Source: Streptomyces griseus (GTDB lineage: Bacteria; Actinomycetota; Actinomycetes; Streptomycetales; Streptomycetaceae). From it: DNA of 64,000 nt. Below, piece by piece: positions 49,668 through 58,990 of the stretch. Each line of letters begins with the position of its first letter. The stretch's first letter is position 1. The position numbers and the translations under genes were made by a program. The notes below the pieces were generated by a model. It was not told the origin of the DNA. It did no database searches and saw nothing but the letters and a program-made list of their open reading frames with translations. The stretch is from NCBI RefSeq assembly GCF_001715295.1, contig NZ_MDKB01000002.1, positions 2,068,313 through 2,132,312 of the forward strand, in the 5' to 3' direction.

Positions 49668-51089
49668 TCAGTGGTGGAAGGCCGTCCGGGTCCCCCGGTT
49701 GCTCGTCATGGGGTGGGGTTGCGACCGCAGTTCCGGCAGGAGCCTGCGCAGATCCTCCAGCAGGAGCTCCGCGAGGTCCGAGGAGAACCCGTTGCGGCAC
49801 ACCACCCGCAGGACCGAGAGGTCCTGGCGGTTGGCGGGGAAGGTGTAGGCGGGCACCAGCCAGCCGCGTTCGCGCAGCCGCCTCGACACGTCGAAGACGT
49901 CGTAGGCCCGGACGTCGGGGGCGGTCGTCAGGGTGAACACCGGGAGTTCGTCGCCCCGGCTCAGCAGCCGGAAGTCGCCCAGGGACTCGATGCGCCGGGC
50001 GAGTCCGACCGCGATGTCCCGCGACGCCTGCTGGACGGCCCGGTAGCCGTTCCGTCCGAGTCGCAGGAACGTGTAGTACTGCGCCACCACCTGTGCGCCC
50101 GGCCGGGAGAAGTTCAGTGCGAAGGTCGGCATGTCGCCGCCCAGGTAGTTGACCCGGAAGACCAGCTCTTCGGGGAGCTCGGCCGATGAGCGCCACAGGG
50201 CCCACCCCACGCCCGGGTATACGAGGCCGTACTTGTGGCCCGACGTGTTGATCGAGGAGACCCGCGGGAGCCGGAAGTCCCAGGCCAGTTCCTCGTCGAG
50301 GAAGGGGGCGATCATCGCCCCGGACGCGCCGTCCACATGGACGGGGATGTCGAGCCCCGTGCGCTCCTGGAGCTCGTCGAGAGCGGCACAGAGGTCGGCG
50401 ATCGGCTCGTAGGAGCCGTCGAAGGTCGAGCCGAGGACGCCGACGACACCGATGGTGTTCTCGTCGCAGAGGTCGGCGGCCGCCCGCGGGTCCAGGTGGA
50501 AGCGATCACCCTCCATCGGCACCTGGCGGGGCTCCACCTCCCAGTACGTGCAGAACTTGTCCCAGCACACCTGGACGTTGATGCCCATGACGAGGTTGGG
50601 CCGGGCGGTCGCCGGGTAGCGGTCGGCGTTCCTGGCCGACCAGCGCCGCTTGAGCGCCAGACCCGCCAGCATGCAGGCCTCGCTGGATCCGGTGGTCGAA
50701 CAGCCGACCGCGGCCGCCGGGTCGGGGGCGTTCCAGAGGTCGGCGAGCATCGCCACACAGCGCCGTTCCAGCTCGGCGGTACGCGGGTACTCGTCCTTGT
50801 CGATCATGTTCTTGTCACGGCACTCGGCCATGAGCACACCGGCCTGGGGCTCCATCCAGGTGGTGACGAACGTCGCCAGGTTGAGCCGGGCGTTGCCGTC
50901 GAGCATCAGCTCGTCGTGGACGAGCCGATAGGCGGTCGAGGGTGGCAGCGGACCGTCGGGAAGGCGGTGGGTGGGCGGTGCCGCCGACATCGGCGCGGCC
51001 GGGTCCGCCTCCCCGAAGAACGGGTTGAGGGCGAGTCTTCGGTGTTCCTCGGACCGTGCGCGGCCGTGCGATCCCTGGTGGAGCGGCAT
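49668..51089 (-). CDS. gadB: Glutamate decarboxylase (PLP-dependent)
   Basis: 473 residues. Converts glutamate to GABA and CO2, consuming a proton. The PLP lysine is Lys286 in TSGHKYGLVYPG; VHVDGASGAMIAPF holds the Asp that binds the PLP ring; GSSEACMLAGLALK binds the phosphate. The N-terminal extension (first ~30 residues) is basic and the C-terminus ends TAFHH. The start is the ATG at 51089. It is followed 14 bases later, upstream on the same strand, by the wrbA gene stop, so the two are probably one transcript. Confidence 0.95.
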   Translation of the reverse strand: MPLHQGSHGRARSEEHRRLALNPFFGEADPAAPMSAAPPTHRLPDGPLPPSTAYRLVHDELMLDGNARLNLATFVTTWMEPQAGVLMAECRDKNMIDKDEYPRTAELERRCVAMLADLWNAPDPAAAVGCSTTGSSEACMLAGLALKRRWSARNADRYPATARPNLVMGINVQVCWDKFCTYWEVEPRQVPMEGDRFHLDPRAAADLCDENTIGVVGVLGSTFDGSYEPIADLCAALDELQERTGLDIPVHVDGASGAMIAPFLDEELAWDFRLPRVSSINTSGHKYGLVYPGVGWALWRSSAELPEELVFRVNYLGGDMPTFALNFSRPGAQVVAQYYTFLRLGRNGYRAVQQASRDIAVGLARRIESLGDFRLLSRGDELPVFTLTTAPDVRAYDVFDVSRRLRERGWLVPAYTFPANRQDLSVLRVVCRNGFSSDLAELLLEDLRRLLPELRSQPHPMTSNRGTRTAFHH

Positions 51090-51103
51090 CGGAGTGGTTC
51101 CCT

Positions 51104-51727
51104 TCAGTTCCCGGCCGCGAGGCCTGTCTTGAGGGCCCGGGTGAATCTCACGACCCGCTGGGCCTGGACGCGGGCGGCGGTCAGGGTCACCTCGCCGACC
51201 GGGATGTCGCCCTGACCCGACACGTGCGAGGTGCCGTAGGGGTTGCCGTCGGTGAACTTCGACGGGTCGGTGTAACCGGGGGTGACCAGGATGCCGCCGA
51301 AGTGGTGGACCGTGTTGTAGAGGGCGAGCAGCGTGGACTCCTGGCCGCCGTGCGCCGTGCTGCTGGCGGTGAAGCCGCTGTACACCTTGTCGGCGAGCTG
51401 TCCCGCCTGCCAGAGGCCGCCCAGGGTGTCGAGGAACTGCTTGAGCTGGGCGGTGACGTTCCCGTACCGGGTCGGCGTGCCGAGGATCACCGCGTCGGCC
51501 CAGACCATGTCGTCCGGTGAGACCTCGGGGATGTCGGCGGTCGCCTCGGCGTGGGCGGCCCAGGCGGGGTTGGAGTCGACGGCGGCCTGCGGGGCGAGCT
51601 CGGCGGCCTTGCGCAGCCGCACCTGCGCACCGGCCCGCTCCGCGTCCCCGGCGATGGCCTTGGCGATCGTGGAGATGGTGCCGGTGGACGAGTAGTAGAC
51701 GACGGCGAGGTTCACGGACGTGGGCAT
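51104..51727 (-). CDS. wrbA: NAD(P)H:quinone oxidoreductase, WrbA type
   Basis: 207-residue flavodoxin-like FMN protein that reduces quinones by two electrons. The FMN phosphate loop is YYSSTGTISTIAKAI; the PTRYGNV segment and STAHGGQESTLLAL are the other FMN-site motifs of the family, and GNPYGTSHVSG is conserved near the C-terminus. It precedes gadB on the same strand, 14 bases apart. Confidence 0.94.
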   Translation of the reverse strand: MPTSVNLAVVYYSSTGTISTIAKAIAGDAERAGAQVRLRKAAELAPQAAVDSNPAWAAHAEATADIPEVSPDDMVWADAVILGTPTRYGNVTAQLKQFLDTLGGLWQAGQLADKVYSGFTASSTAHGGQESTLLALYNTVHHFGGILVTPGYTDPSKFTDGNPYGTSHVSGQGDIPVGEVTLTAARVQAQRVVRFTRALKTGLAAGN

Positions 51728-51776
51728 GGAAGTCTCCGGGGGAGGTGAGGGAGGGGCGGCCGAGGCGTGGGAGGGT

Positions 51777-52142
51777 TCAGGACCTGCTGACGACGGCCGC
51801 GGTCCCGTAGGCGCAGATCTCCGTGCCCACGTCGGCCGCCTCGCTGACGTCGAAGCGCGTCATCAGCACCGCGTTGGCGCCGCGCGCCCTGGCCTGCTCG
51901 ACGAGCCGCTCCAGGGCCTGGTTGCGGGTCTCGACCAGGGTCTTGGTCAGACCCTTCAGCTCTCCGCCCACCAAGGACTTCAGGCCGGCGCCGATCTGGC
52001 TGCCGATGTGCCGCGACCGCACGGTCAGCCCGAAGACCTCACCGATGACCTGGGTCACCTGGTGGCCCGGGATGTCGTTCGTCGTGACGACCAGCACGTC
52101 CGCCTGCGGTGGCTGGCCGCCGCCGTAATCCTCAATGCCCAT
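51777..52142 (-). CDS. YbjQ-family (DUF74, heavy-metal-binding-like) protein
   Basis: 121 residues. The family core is VLVVTTNDIPGHQVTQVIGEVFGLTVRSR, GLKSLVGGELKGLTKTLVETRNQAL and ARGANAVLMTRFD, ending in GTEICAYGTAAVV. Members form pentamers; the function is not established. The ATG at 52142 has AGGAGGT nine bases upstream, so the longer open frame to 52253 is not used. Confidence 0.93.
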   Translation of the reverse strand: MGIEDYGGGQPPQADVLVVTTNDIPGHQVTQVIGEVFGLTVRSRHIGSQIGAGLKSLVGGELKGLTKTLVETRNQALERLVEQARARGANAVLMTRFDVSEAADVGTEICAYGTAAVVSRS

Positions 52143-52288
52143 GACGTGGCACCTCCTGGGGTCAGCCTCACCCCGGTTCGGGCCGTGCGCATCATTGGCT
52201 ACGCCACTGGAACCCAGAGTCGTTCCGGGGCGTTGATAGCTTGGGGCGGCCACGCAGCCGCCATCGATCGATCCTGGAGCCCGGACCC

Positions 52289-53566
52289 TTGAATACGCTT
52301 GCGCTCGGACCGAGCTGGCTGGACCCGGATTACCTGCTCAACACCTTCGGGCTTCCCGGCCTGCTGCTCATCGTCTTCGCCGAGTCCGGCCTGCTGATCG
52401 GCTTCTTCCTGCCCGGCGACTCCCTGCTGTTCACCACGGGCCTGCTGGTGACGACGGGAGACCTGAAATACCCGCTCTGGCTGGTCTGCACCCTGGTCGC
52501 GCTCGCCGCGATCATCGGTGACCAGGTCGGCTACCTCTTCGGCCGCAAGGTGGGCCCGGCCCTCTTCAGGCGCCCTGATTCCCGGCTCTTCAAACAGGAG
52601 AACGTCGAGAAGGCCCACGATTTCTTCGAGAAGTACGGGCCGAAGTCGCTGGTGCTGGCCCGCTTCGTGCCCATCGTCCGGACGTTCACACCGATCATCG
52701 CCGGTGTGAGCCGGATGAACTACCGCTCCTTCATCACGTACAACATCATCGGTGGCGTGCTCTGGGGCGTCGGGGTGACGCTGCTCGGAGCGGCACTCGG
52801 CAAGATCGCCTTCGTGCACGAGCACATCGAGCTGATCCTCATCCTGATCGTCCTGATCTCCGTGGTGCCGATCCTGATCGAGTTCCTGCGGGCCCGCGGA
52901 CGGTCGAAGAAGGCGGCGGCCGCCGGGGAGCAGCGGGAGACGGACGGGGACCCGTCGGACGGCGGCCCCGCCGCTCACGGCCAGGACACCGGCCCGTACG
53001 GCTCCGGGTACCACGCCGGTCCGTACGGCGCAGCCCCGGAGGCAGGACCGTACGGCGCCGGCCAGGCCGACCCGTACGGCAGCGTCCAGGCCGCTCCGCA
53101 CGGCGACGGCCCGCAGTACGGCAACGCCCAGCCCCCCTACGGCAGCGACCGGCAGGGGCCGTACGGGAACGGCGGTCAGTACCAGCAGGACCCGTACGGC
53201 AACGGCGGGCCGAACCCGTACGGGAACGGCCAGGGCCGGCCGCAGGGGCAGTACGGGAACGGACAGGGCCAGGGCCCGTACGGCGCCACCCCCGCAGCTC
53301 CGTACGGGGACGGACAGGGCCAGTACGGCCAAGGCCAGTACGGCGGTGACCAGGGCCGGTACGGCCAGGGGCAGTACGGACAGGCCCAGGATCCGGGGCA
53401 GTACGGACCCGCCCAGGGGCAGGGGCAGTACGGACACGCCCAGGGTCAGGGGCCGTACGGGAACGGCCACGGCGGCCAGGGCCGGTACGGCGACGGCCAG
53501 GCAGCTCCGTACGGCGACGACCAGGAGGGCGACGCCGGCTCGTACGGGTGGCAGGACAGGCGCTGA
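52289..53566 (+). CDS. DedA-family membrane protein with long Tyr/Gly/Gln-rich repeat tail
   Basis: 425 residues. Residues 1-215 are a normal DedA/SNARE-associated domain: FAESGLLIGFFLPGDSLLF, GDQVGYLFGRKVG, the FEKYGPKSLVLARFVPIVRTF motif with its Arg residues, and two C-terminal helices. DedA proteins flip undecaprenyl phosphate or phospholipids. Residues about 235-420 are low-complexity repeats around PYG, QYG and GQGQYGQG, predicted disordered and cytoplasmic. Start is the TTG at 52289 (LNTLALGPSW) after TGGAG; it fits the family N-terminus. Convergent with the ThrE gene. Confidence 0.9.
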   Translation: MNTLALGPSWLDPDYLLNTFGLPGLLLIVFAESGLLIGFFLPGDSLLFTTGLLVTTGDLKYPLWLVCTLVALAAIIGDQVGYLFGRKVGPALFRRPDSRLFKQENVEKAHDFFEKYGPKSLVLARFVPIVRTFTPIIAGVSRMNYRSFITYNIIGGVLWGVGVTLLGAALGKIAFVHEHIELILILIVLISVVPILIEFLRARGRSKKAAAAGEQRETDGDPSDGGPAAHGQDTGPYGSGYHAGPYGAAPEAGPYGAGQADPYGSVQAAPHGDGPQYGNAQPPYGSDRQGPYGNGGQYQQDPYGNGGPNPYGNGQGRPQGQYGNGQGQGPYGATPAAPYGDGQGQYGQGQYGGDQGRYGQGQYGQAQDPGQYGPAQGQGQYGHAQGQGPYGNGHGGQGRYGDGQAAPYGDDQEGDAGSYGWQDRR

Positions 53567-53582
53567 CCTCACGCAGCCGCAC

Positions 53583-53620
53583 GACGGCGCCCCGTCCCCT
53601 CGCGGGGGCGAGGCGCCGTC
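53583..53620. terminator. Bidirectional terminator between dedA and thrE-type genes
   Basis: GACGGCGCC (53583-53591) pairs perfectly with GGCGCCGTC (53612-53620), and an inner CCCC-TCGC-GGGG stem extends it. It lies between two convergent stop codons. Confidence 0.75.
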
Positions 53621-53626
53621 CGCGTG

Positions 53627-55345
53627 TCAGAAGCCGCGCGTCCTCTTGGCGGCCCGGCGGGACGGGCCGCCCTCGACACCGCCGGGCACCCGCATGAACA
53701 GCCGTGAGATCTCGCTCCCCAGGTTCACCCCGATGGCGATGGCCAGCGCAGTCGCCACGGCGGTGGTGAGCGAGGCGAGCCCGGTGGTCACCTGGTTCTG
53801 CGCCACACCCAGCAGACCGAAGTACGTCGCCGAACCGGGCAGCAGCGGACCGATCGCCGCCGTGATGTAGGGCAGCGACGAGGTGTACCGGTAACGCGAG
53901 AACAGCTGGCCGAACAGACCGACCAGGCCGGCCGCCACCGCCGTCGCGGCCACCGGGGAGATGTTGCCGGTCCGGGCCATCGCCCCGAAGACGACCCAGG
54001 CCACGCCCCCGTTGAGCGTCACCGCCAGCACCGTGGAGCGCTCCTGCTGGAGCAGGACGGCGAAGGCGAGGGTCAGCGTCATCGACACCAGGATCTGCAG
54101 TACCGGCCGGTCGTTGGCCACGAACCGCGCCTCCGGGTTCAGCTGGGCACCCAGCTGCACCCCCAGGTACAGCATCAGAAGCACCCCGGCGACGATGCCG
54201 ATGAAGAAGTACATGACTTCCAGGAGCCGGGCCCCCGCGGTGATGTAGTAACCCGTCAGCCCGTCCTGCACACCGGCGACCAGGGCCCGCCCGGGGAGCA
54301 GCGCGAACAGTCCACCGGTGATCACCGCGGACGGCCGCACATCGGTCGAATGGGTGAGAGTCAGCGCGATGCCCATCGCCGCGGGCGGCATCGCCGCGGC
54401 CATGAACTGGTAGAACTCGGGGAGTCCCCGGCCCGCGCAGAGCCAGGCCAGCCGGTCCCCGAGCATGGCGCCCGCCGCCGCCACGATGAAGACCAGCACA
54501 CCGCCGCCGACCAGCACCGACGCCGAGCCGGCCAGCAGTCCGGCAGCTGCCGTCAGAGCCCAGCCGGGGTACGGGTGCCGGTTGCGGCGGATCTCGGCGA
54601 GGCGGCGGTAGGCCTCCTCCAGGGAGACCTCGACGTGCTCGATGCTGGTGATGTCGTCGATGAGCCGGAACACCGCGGCCAGCCGGGTGTAGTCCGTGCC
54701 CCGGCGGCGTACGGTGCGGCTCGCGGTGACCGGGTCGTCGACCAGGGACGGCTGGTGCGAGATGGACAGCAGGGTGAAGGTGACCGTCGGCTCACACCGG
54801 TCGAGCCCGTAGGAGCGCGACACCGCGAACATGGCCGCCTCCACGTCCTCGGCGCCCTCCCCGCCCGCCAGCAGCAGTTCCCCGATACGCAGGGTCAGGT
54901 CGAGCACGCGCGGTACGGCCGGGCCCGAGTCGTCGGTCTTCTGCACGATCTCGGGCGCCGGCCGCTCGAACACGGGCATGCGCAGCATCGTCCGCATCCG
55001 GTCCTGCCAGGGCGCTTCCTTGGTCAGCCGGACCATGGGAATGCCCTGCGCGGGGGTGAAGGCGGGTGGCTGGTGCTGCGCGCTGTACCCGCTCGGCGGG
55101 ACGAAGGCGGAGCCGAGCGGCTCGCCGCCCGTACCCCCGCCGGAGCCGGAAGCGGAACCCGGCCCCGGACCGGACGCCGACGGCGGATCGGTGTGCAGAC
55201 CTGCCGGAACGGCGAACTCCGACGTGGGGTGGTCGTCCTCCGACTGGGCGGCGGGCTGCTCCACACCGGCCGGTGGGACGAACGCGCTGCGTGCCTCGTC
55301 GGACTGGGGCTTCTGGTCCTCGGGACCGCCCTGTTCCGCCACCAC
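53627..55345 (-). CDS. Threonine/serine exporter-type membrane protein (ThrE, DUF1212 + DUF3815)
   Basis: 572 residues. The N-terminal ~120 residues are Pro/Gly/Ser-rich and acidic (disordered). The ThrE domain starts at about residue 145 (LDLTLRIGELLLAGGEGAEDVEAAM, the DUF1212 hallmark) and is followed by about ten membrane helices, including GALLPGRALVAGVQDGLTGYYITAG-like sequence in the middle and a second small exporter domain at the end. Members such as ThrE of Corynebacterium export Thr and Ser. I use the GTG at 55345 (VVAEQGG) after GAGG; a longer frame upstream is unlikely. Confidence 0.87.
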   Translation of the reverse strand: MVAEQGGPEDQKPQSDEARSAFVPPAGVEQPAAQSEDDHPTSEFAVPAGLHTDPPSASGPGPGSASGSGGGTGGEPLGSAFVPPSGYSAQHQPPAFTPAQGIPMVRLTKEAPWQDRMRTMLRMPVFERPAPEIVQKTDDSGPAVPRVLDLTLRIGELLLAGGEGAEDVEAAMFAVSRSYGLDRCEPTVTFTLLSISHQPSLVDDPVTASRTVRRRGTDYTRLAAVFRLIDDITSIEHVEVSLEEAYRRLAEIRRNRHPYPGWALTAAAGLLAGSASVLVGGGVLVFIVAAAGAMLGDRLAWLCAGRGLPEFYQFMAAAMPPAAMGIALTLTHSTDVRPSAVITGGLFALLPGRALVAGVQDGLTGYYITAGARLLEVMYFFIGIVAGVLLMLYLGVQLGAQLNPEARFVANDRPVLQILVSMTLTLAFAVLLQQERSTVLAVTLNGGVAWVVFGAMARTGNISPVAATAVAAGLVGLFGQLFSRYRYTSSLPYITAAIGPLLPGSATYFGLLGVAQNQVTTGLASLTTAVATALAIAIGVNLGSEISRLFMRVPGGVEGGPSRRAAKRTRGF

Positions 55346-55543
55346 TCGACCTCGTTCCTTGCTCGACCACGCGTCCTGGGAGCGCTTCTGCCCAGTATGG
55401 ACACGGGCATGGCCCGCCACGCGCGACGGGCGGCGCACCGGTGAGGGTGCGCCGCCCGTCCTACGTACGGTCAGCGGGGCCCGTGGGCCCGGAGCGTCGC
55501 GATCCGCGCCGTCCGCCCGTAAGCGGAAGGGGACGGGATCCCG

Positions 55544-56038
55544 TCAGTGGGCGTCGCCCTTGGCCTGGAGACGCTTGTAGGAGGCCTCGATCTCGGCCTC
55601 GGCCTCGGCGCGGCCGACCCAGTCGGCACCCTCGACGGACTTGCCCGGCTCCAGGTCCTTGTAGACCTCGAAGAAGTGCTGGATCTCGAGGCGGTCGAAC
55701 TCCGACACGTGGTGGATGTCGCGCAGGTGCTCCACCCGGGGGTCGGACGCCGGGACGCACAGCAGCTTGTCGTCGCCGCCGGCCTCGTCGGTCATCCGGA
55801 ACATGCCGATGGCGCGGCACTTGATGAGGCATCCGGGGAACGTCGGCTCGTCAAGGATGACCAGCGCGTCCAGCGGGTCGCCGTCCTCGCCGAGGGTGTT
55901 CTCGACGAAGCCGTAGTCGGCCGGGTAGCTGGTCGAGGTGAAGAGTCGACGGTCCAGGCGGATCCGACCGGTCTCGTGGTCCACCTCGTACTTGTTCCGC
56001 GAACCCTTCGGGATCTCGATGGTGACGTCGAACTCCAC
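55544..56038 (-). CDS. ppa: Soluble inorganic pyrophosphatase (family I)
   Basis: 164 residues. Hydrolyses PPi to drive biosynthesis. Metal and substrate residues are in EIPKGSRNKYEVDHETGRI, the acidic signature DGDPLDALV, and KDLEPGKSVEG. The GTG at 56038 (VEFDVTIEIPKG) has GGAGGAG six bases upstream, so it is preferred over the ATG at 56053. Divergent from dacB. Confidence 0.96.
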   Translation of the reverse strand: MEFDVTIEIPKGSRNKYEVDHETGRIRLDRRLFTSTSYPADYGFVENTLGEDGDPLDALVILDEPTFPGCLIKCRAIGMFRMTDEAGGDDKLLCVPASDPRVEHLRDIHHVSEFDRLEIQHFFEVYKDLEPGKSVEGADWVGRAEAEAEIEASYKRLQAKGDAH

Positions 56039-56124
56039 GGGTGGCTCCTCCATGATCAACACATACGACTGGTGGTTAAGTGTCCCTCACGCAGACGAGT
56101 GCTCGCGAAAGGGGCTGGTCAACG

Positions 56125-57606
56125 GTGGCCGAGCCGGTGGATGGACCGACGGACGAACCGTTGAGCCGGTGGGGCGGGTGGAAAGGACCGATGCGCCCAC
56201 TGCGGGGCGGCGCTCCGGACGACCGGCGGTTCGTCGCAGGCTCCGCGGTGCTCGGCCTGGTGGTCGCCGCCGGGGCCGTCCTCGCCGCCGGTCCCTGGGA
56301 CTCCGGTCAGCGTAAGGCCGAGCAGCACCGGGCGGCCGCCAGTGTGCGCTCAGGTGGCGCACATCACGAAGCGGCGCCCCGGGTCCCCGGACCCGCGGCC
56401 AGCGCCCCCGCGGTCCTGACCCCCCTGGGGACCCCGCGGGACCTGAAGGAGCCCACCGCCGGCGGCGGCCTGGCGGCCGCCCTCACGCCCCTGCTGGACG
56501 GGCCGGGCCTCGGTCCCCTGCGGACCGCCGTCGTCGTCGACACGGCCACCGGCAAGCAGGTGTACGCGCGCGGCGCCACCAGGCCCATGACCCCCGCCTC
56601 CACCGTGAAGCTCGCCACCACCGCGGCCGCGCTCTCCGCCCTGGGGCCGGGTCACCGCATCGCCACCACCGTCCGGCTGTCGAAGGACGCGAAGACGGTC
56701 ACCCTCGTCGGCGGCGGCGACCCCACCCTCGACGAGGCCGCCCTGCGCGGCCTCGCCGCCGGCACCGCACGCGCCCTGCGGGCGAGCGGCCCCGGCGCCG
56801 TCTCCCTGACGTACGACACCTCGCGCTACGCGGGCCCCGCCCTGCACCGCATCGGCCCCAACGAGAACATCGCGCCCGTCAGCGCGCTCATGGTCGACGA
56901 GGGCCGGCTCGACGGCAGCGACAAGGGTCCGGCGCCCCGCACCGGCGACCCGGCCGAGGACGCGGCCCGCACCTTCGCGGACCTGCTCGGCGACGCCGGG
57001 GTCGCCACCCGTCCGGCCCCCTCCGCCGGCCGGGCCGCGGCCGGCTCCACCACCGTGGCCACCCATCGGTCCCCGCCGCTCTCCGCCCTGGTCGAGCGCG
57101 CCCTGACCAACAGCGACAACGACATCGCCGAAGCCCTGGCCCGGCAGACCGCCCTGAAGGCGGGCAAACCGGCCTCCTTCGCCGGAGGACGGCTCGCCGT
57201 CACCGAACAGCTCAGGAAGCTGGGCCTCCCGGTCGCCGGCGCCCACCTCGCCGACGGCAGCGGTCTCGACCGGGCCGACAAGGTCACCGCCGGTCTCCTG
57301 ACCGGGCTGCTGGCGCTCGCCGCAGGCCCGGACCATCCCGAACTGCGCCCGGTCCTCACCGGCCTGCCGGTGGCCGGATTCAGCGGCACCCTGGGCAGCC
57401 GCTACACCGCGACGTCCCGGGGCACCGGCCTGATCCGGGCCAAGACCGGCACGCTCACCGGGGTGAACGCGCTCGCCGGGACGGCGGTCGACGCCCAGGG
57501 CAGACTGCTCGCCTTCGCCTTCCTGGCCTCCGGCACCACCTCCCCGCACGAGGCGGAGGCCACGCTCGACGCTCTGGCCACGGCGCTCACCCGGGGCACC
57601 GGGTGA
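56125..57606 (+). CDS. dacB: D-alanyl-D-alanine carboxypeptidase/endopeptidase (class C PBP4, DacB type)
   Basis: 493 residues with one N-terminal membrane anchor (VAGSAVLGLVVAAGAVLAAG). The penicillin-binding triad is complete: SxxK in PASTVKL (Ser159, Lys162), SxN in TNSDNDIAEAL, and KTG in RAKTGTL. It trims peptidoglycan peptides outside the cell. GTG at 56125 is chosen (VAEPVDGPTDEP); a GTG at 56080 is in frame with no better ribosome site. Divergent from ppa across about 86 bases. Confidence 0.9.
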   Translation: MAEPVDGPTDEPLSRWGGWKGPMRPLRGGAPDDRRFVAGSAVLGLVVAAGAVLAAGPWDSGQRKAEQHRAAASVRSGGAHHEAAPRVPGPAASAPAVLTPLGTPRDLKEPTAGGGLAAALTPLLDGPGLGPLRTAVVVDTATGKQVYARGATRPMTPASTVKLATTAAALSALGPGHRIATTVRLSKDAKTVTLVGGGDPTLDEAALRGLAAGTARALRASGPGAVSLTYDTSRYAGPALHRIGPNENIAPVSALMVDEGRLDGSDKGPAPRTGDPAEDAARTFADLLGDAGVATRPAPSAGRAAAGSTTVATHRSPPLSALVERALTNSDNDIAEALARQTALKAGKPASFAGGRLAVTEQLRKLGLPVAGAHLADGSGLDRADKVTAGLLTGLLALAAGPDHPELRPVLTGLPVAGFSGTLGSRYTATSRGTGLIRAKTGTLTGVNALAGTAVDAQGRLLAFAFLASGTTSPHEAEATLDALATALTRGTG

Positions 57607-57654
57607 GCGGCTGACACCCCACCGCGAGCGGGCGGCCTCACGTACGGTTGACGC

Positions 57655-58800
57655 ATGACGAGCATCGGTGGTGCCGAGATGGTCGACTGGAATCTCGCGG
57701 TCGCGACCGCGACACGATTCGTGCGGCCGGGTCCCGAGATCAGCCGCGAGGAGGCCCGTGCCGTCGTCGCGGAGCTCCGCCGGCATGCCAAGGTCTCCGA
57801 GGAACACGTCCGTTCCTTCACCCGGATGATCCCGGAAGGACACGAACCCGAGGACACCCCGGTCCTGGTGGTCGACCGGACGGGCTGGATCCGGGCCAAC
57901 GTGGCCGGCTTCCGCGAACTGCTGCGCCCCCTGCTGGGCAAGATGCAGGAACGCCGCGGCAACGGCCCCGGCGGCATGGTGCTCGGCGCGGTCGGCGGCA
58001 AGGTGACCGGCGTCGAGCTGGGCATGCTGCTGTCGTTCCTGGCCTCCCGCGTCCTGGGGCAGTACGAGACCTTCGCGCCCGCGACCAGGGATCTCCCCGC
58101 GTCGGCCGAGGGCGGCGGCAGGCTGCTGCTGGTCGCGCCCAACATCGTGCACGTCGAGCGCGAACTCGACGTCGCACCTCACGACTTCCGGCTCTGGGTG
58201 GCTCTCCACGAGGAGACCCACCGCACCCAGTTCACCGGCGTGCCCTGGCTCCGCGACCACCTGCGGGGCGAGATCCAGTCGTTCCTCGACGAGACGGACG
58301 TCGACCCGATGACCGTGCTGGAACGCCTCCGCGAGGCGGCCCAGACCTTCGCAGGAGGCAGCCGCCCCGAGGGCGAGCAGGGGGAAGGGGGCGAGGACGG
58401 CGGGCGCAGCCTCGTCGACGTGGTCCAGACGCCCGCCCAGCGCGAGATCCTCGGCCGCCTCACCGCGGTGATGTCCCTTCTCGAAGGCCACGCGGACTTC
58501 GTGATGGACGGGGTGGGCCCCGAGGTGGTGGGTTCCGTGGCCGAGATCCGGGAGAAGTTCCAGCAGCGCCGGGCGCGGGGTGCGAGCCGCCTCGACCTGG
58601 CCCTGCGCAAGCTCCTGGGCCTGGACGCCAAGCTGCGGCAGTACCGCGACGGCGAGAAGTTCGTGCGCGCCGTGGTCGAGGAGGTCGGCATGGACGGCTT
58701 CAACCGGGTGTGGACCTCGCCCAACACCCTCCCCACGAAGGCGGAGATCGCGGCTCCCGCGGACTGGGTGGCCCGTGTGCACCGCAGGACCGATTCGTGA
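57655..58800 (+). CDS. DUF2342 zinc-dependent metalloprotease-like protein
   Basis: 381 residues. HEETH (His185-His189, in ALHEETHRTQF) is a zincin motif, and SLLEGHADFVMD about 110 residues later supplies a likely third ligand. The family is actinobacterial (once annotated as F420-biosynthesis associated) and lies next to tilS-hpt-ftsH in many genomes. No signal peptide, so probably cytoplasmic. ATG at 57655, 48 bases after dacB. Confidence 0.9.
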   Translation: MTSIGGAEMVDWNLAVATATRFVRPGPEISREEARAVVAELRRHAKVSEEHVRSFTRMIPEGHEPEDTPVLVVDRTGWIRANVAGFRELLRPLLGKMQERRGNGPGGMVLGAVGGKVTGVELGMLLSFLASRVLGQYETFAPATRDLPASAEGGGRLLLVAPNIVHVERELDVAPHDFRLWVALHEETHRTQFTGVPWLRDHLRGEIQSFLDETDVDPMTVLERLREAAQTFAGGSRPEGEQGEGGEDGGRSLVDVVQTPAQREILGRLTAVMSLLEGHADFVMDGVGPEVVGSVAEIREKFQQRRARGASRLDLALRKLLGLDAKLRQYRDGEKFVRAVVEEVGMDGFNRVWTSPNTLPTKAEIAAPADWVARVHRRTDS

Positions 58801-58863
58801 TCACGGGCTGAGCGACGGCAGAAGATTGCCCCTCCAATCACCCATCCGAGGGAGCGTAGGGGC

Positions 58864-58923
58864 ATGGGAAGGCGTGCAATGCTCGGTGAACAGCTTGGTT
58901 CTGTCACCATCGACGCACTCTGA
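58864..58923 (+). CDS. Possible 19-residue leader peptide upstream of tilS
   Basis: ATG at 58864 with GGGAG and AGGGG sequences just upstream; the translation is MGRRAMLGEQLGSVTIDAL. It sits in a stretch of lower GC 70 bases before tilS, where the tilS-hpt-ftsH promoter is expected. Whether it is translated is unknown; it could also simply be promoter/leader sequence. Confidence 0.25.
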   Translation: MGRRAMLGEQLGSVTIDAL

Positions 58924-58990
58924 GTGAGGAAACCCCCGGGTTCCGGCACTCCGAGGCACCTCCCCACAACTTCACCGAAGGGCACCGGAC

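Noticed and set aside
47302..50205. 967-codon minus-strand open frame across aldehyde dehydrogenase, PadR and the end of gadB
   Set aside because: Runs antisense through two genes in an unrelated frame; shadow of high-GC coding sequence.
52979..53560. CRISPR-like or satellite repeat
   Set aside because: It is in-frame low-complexity coding sequence of the DedA tail.
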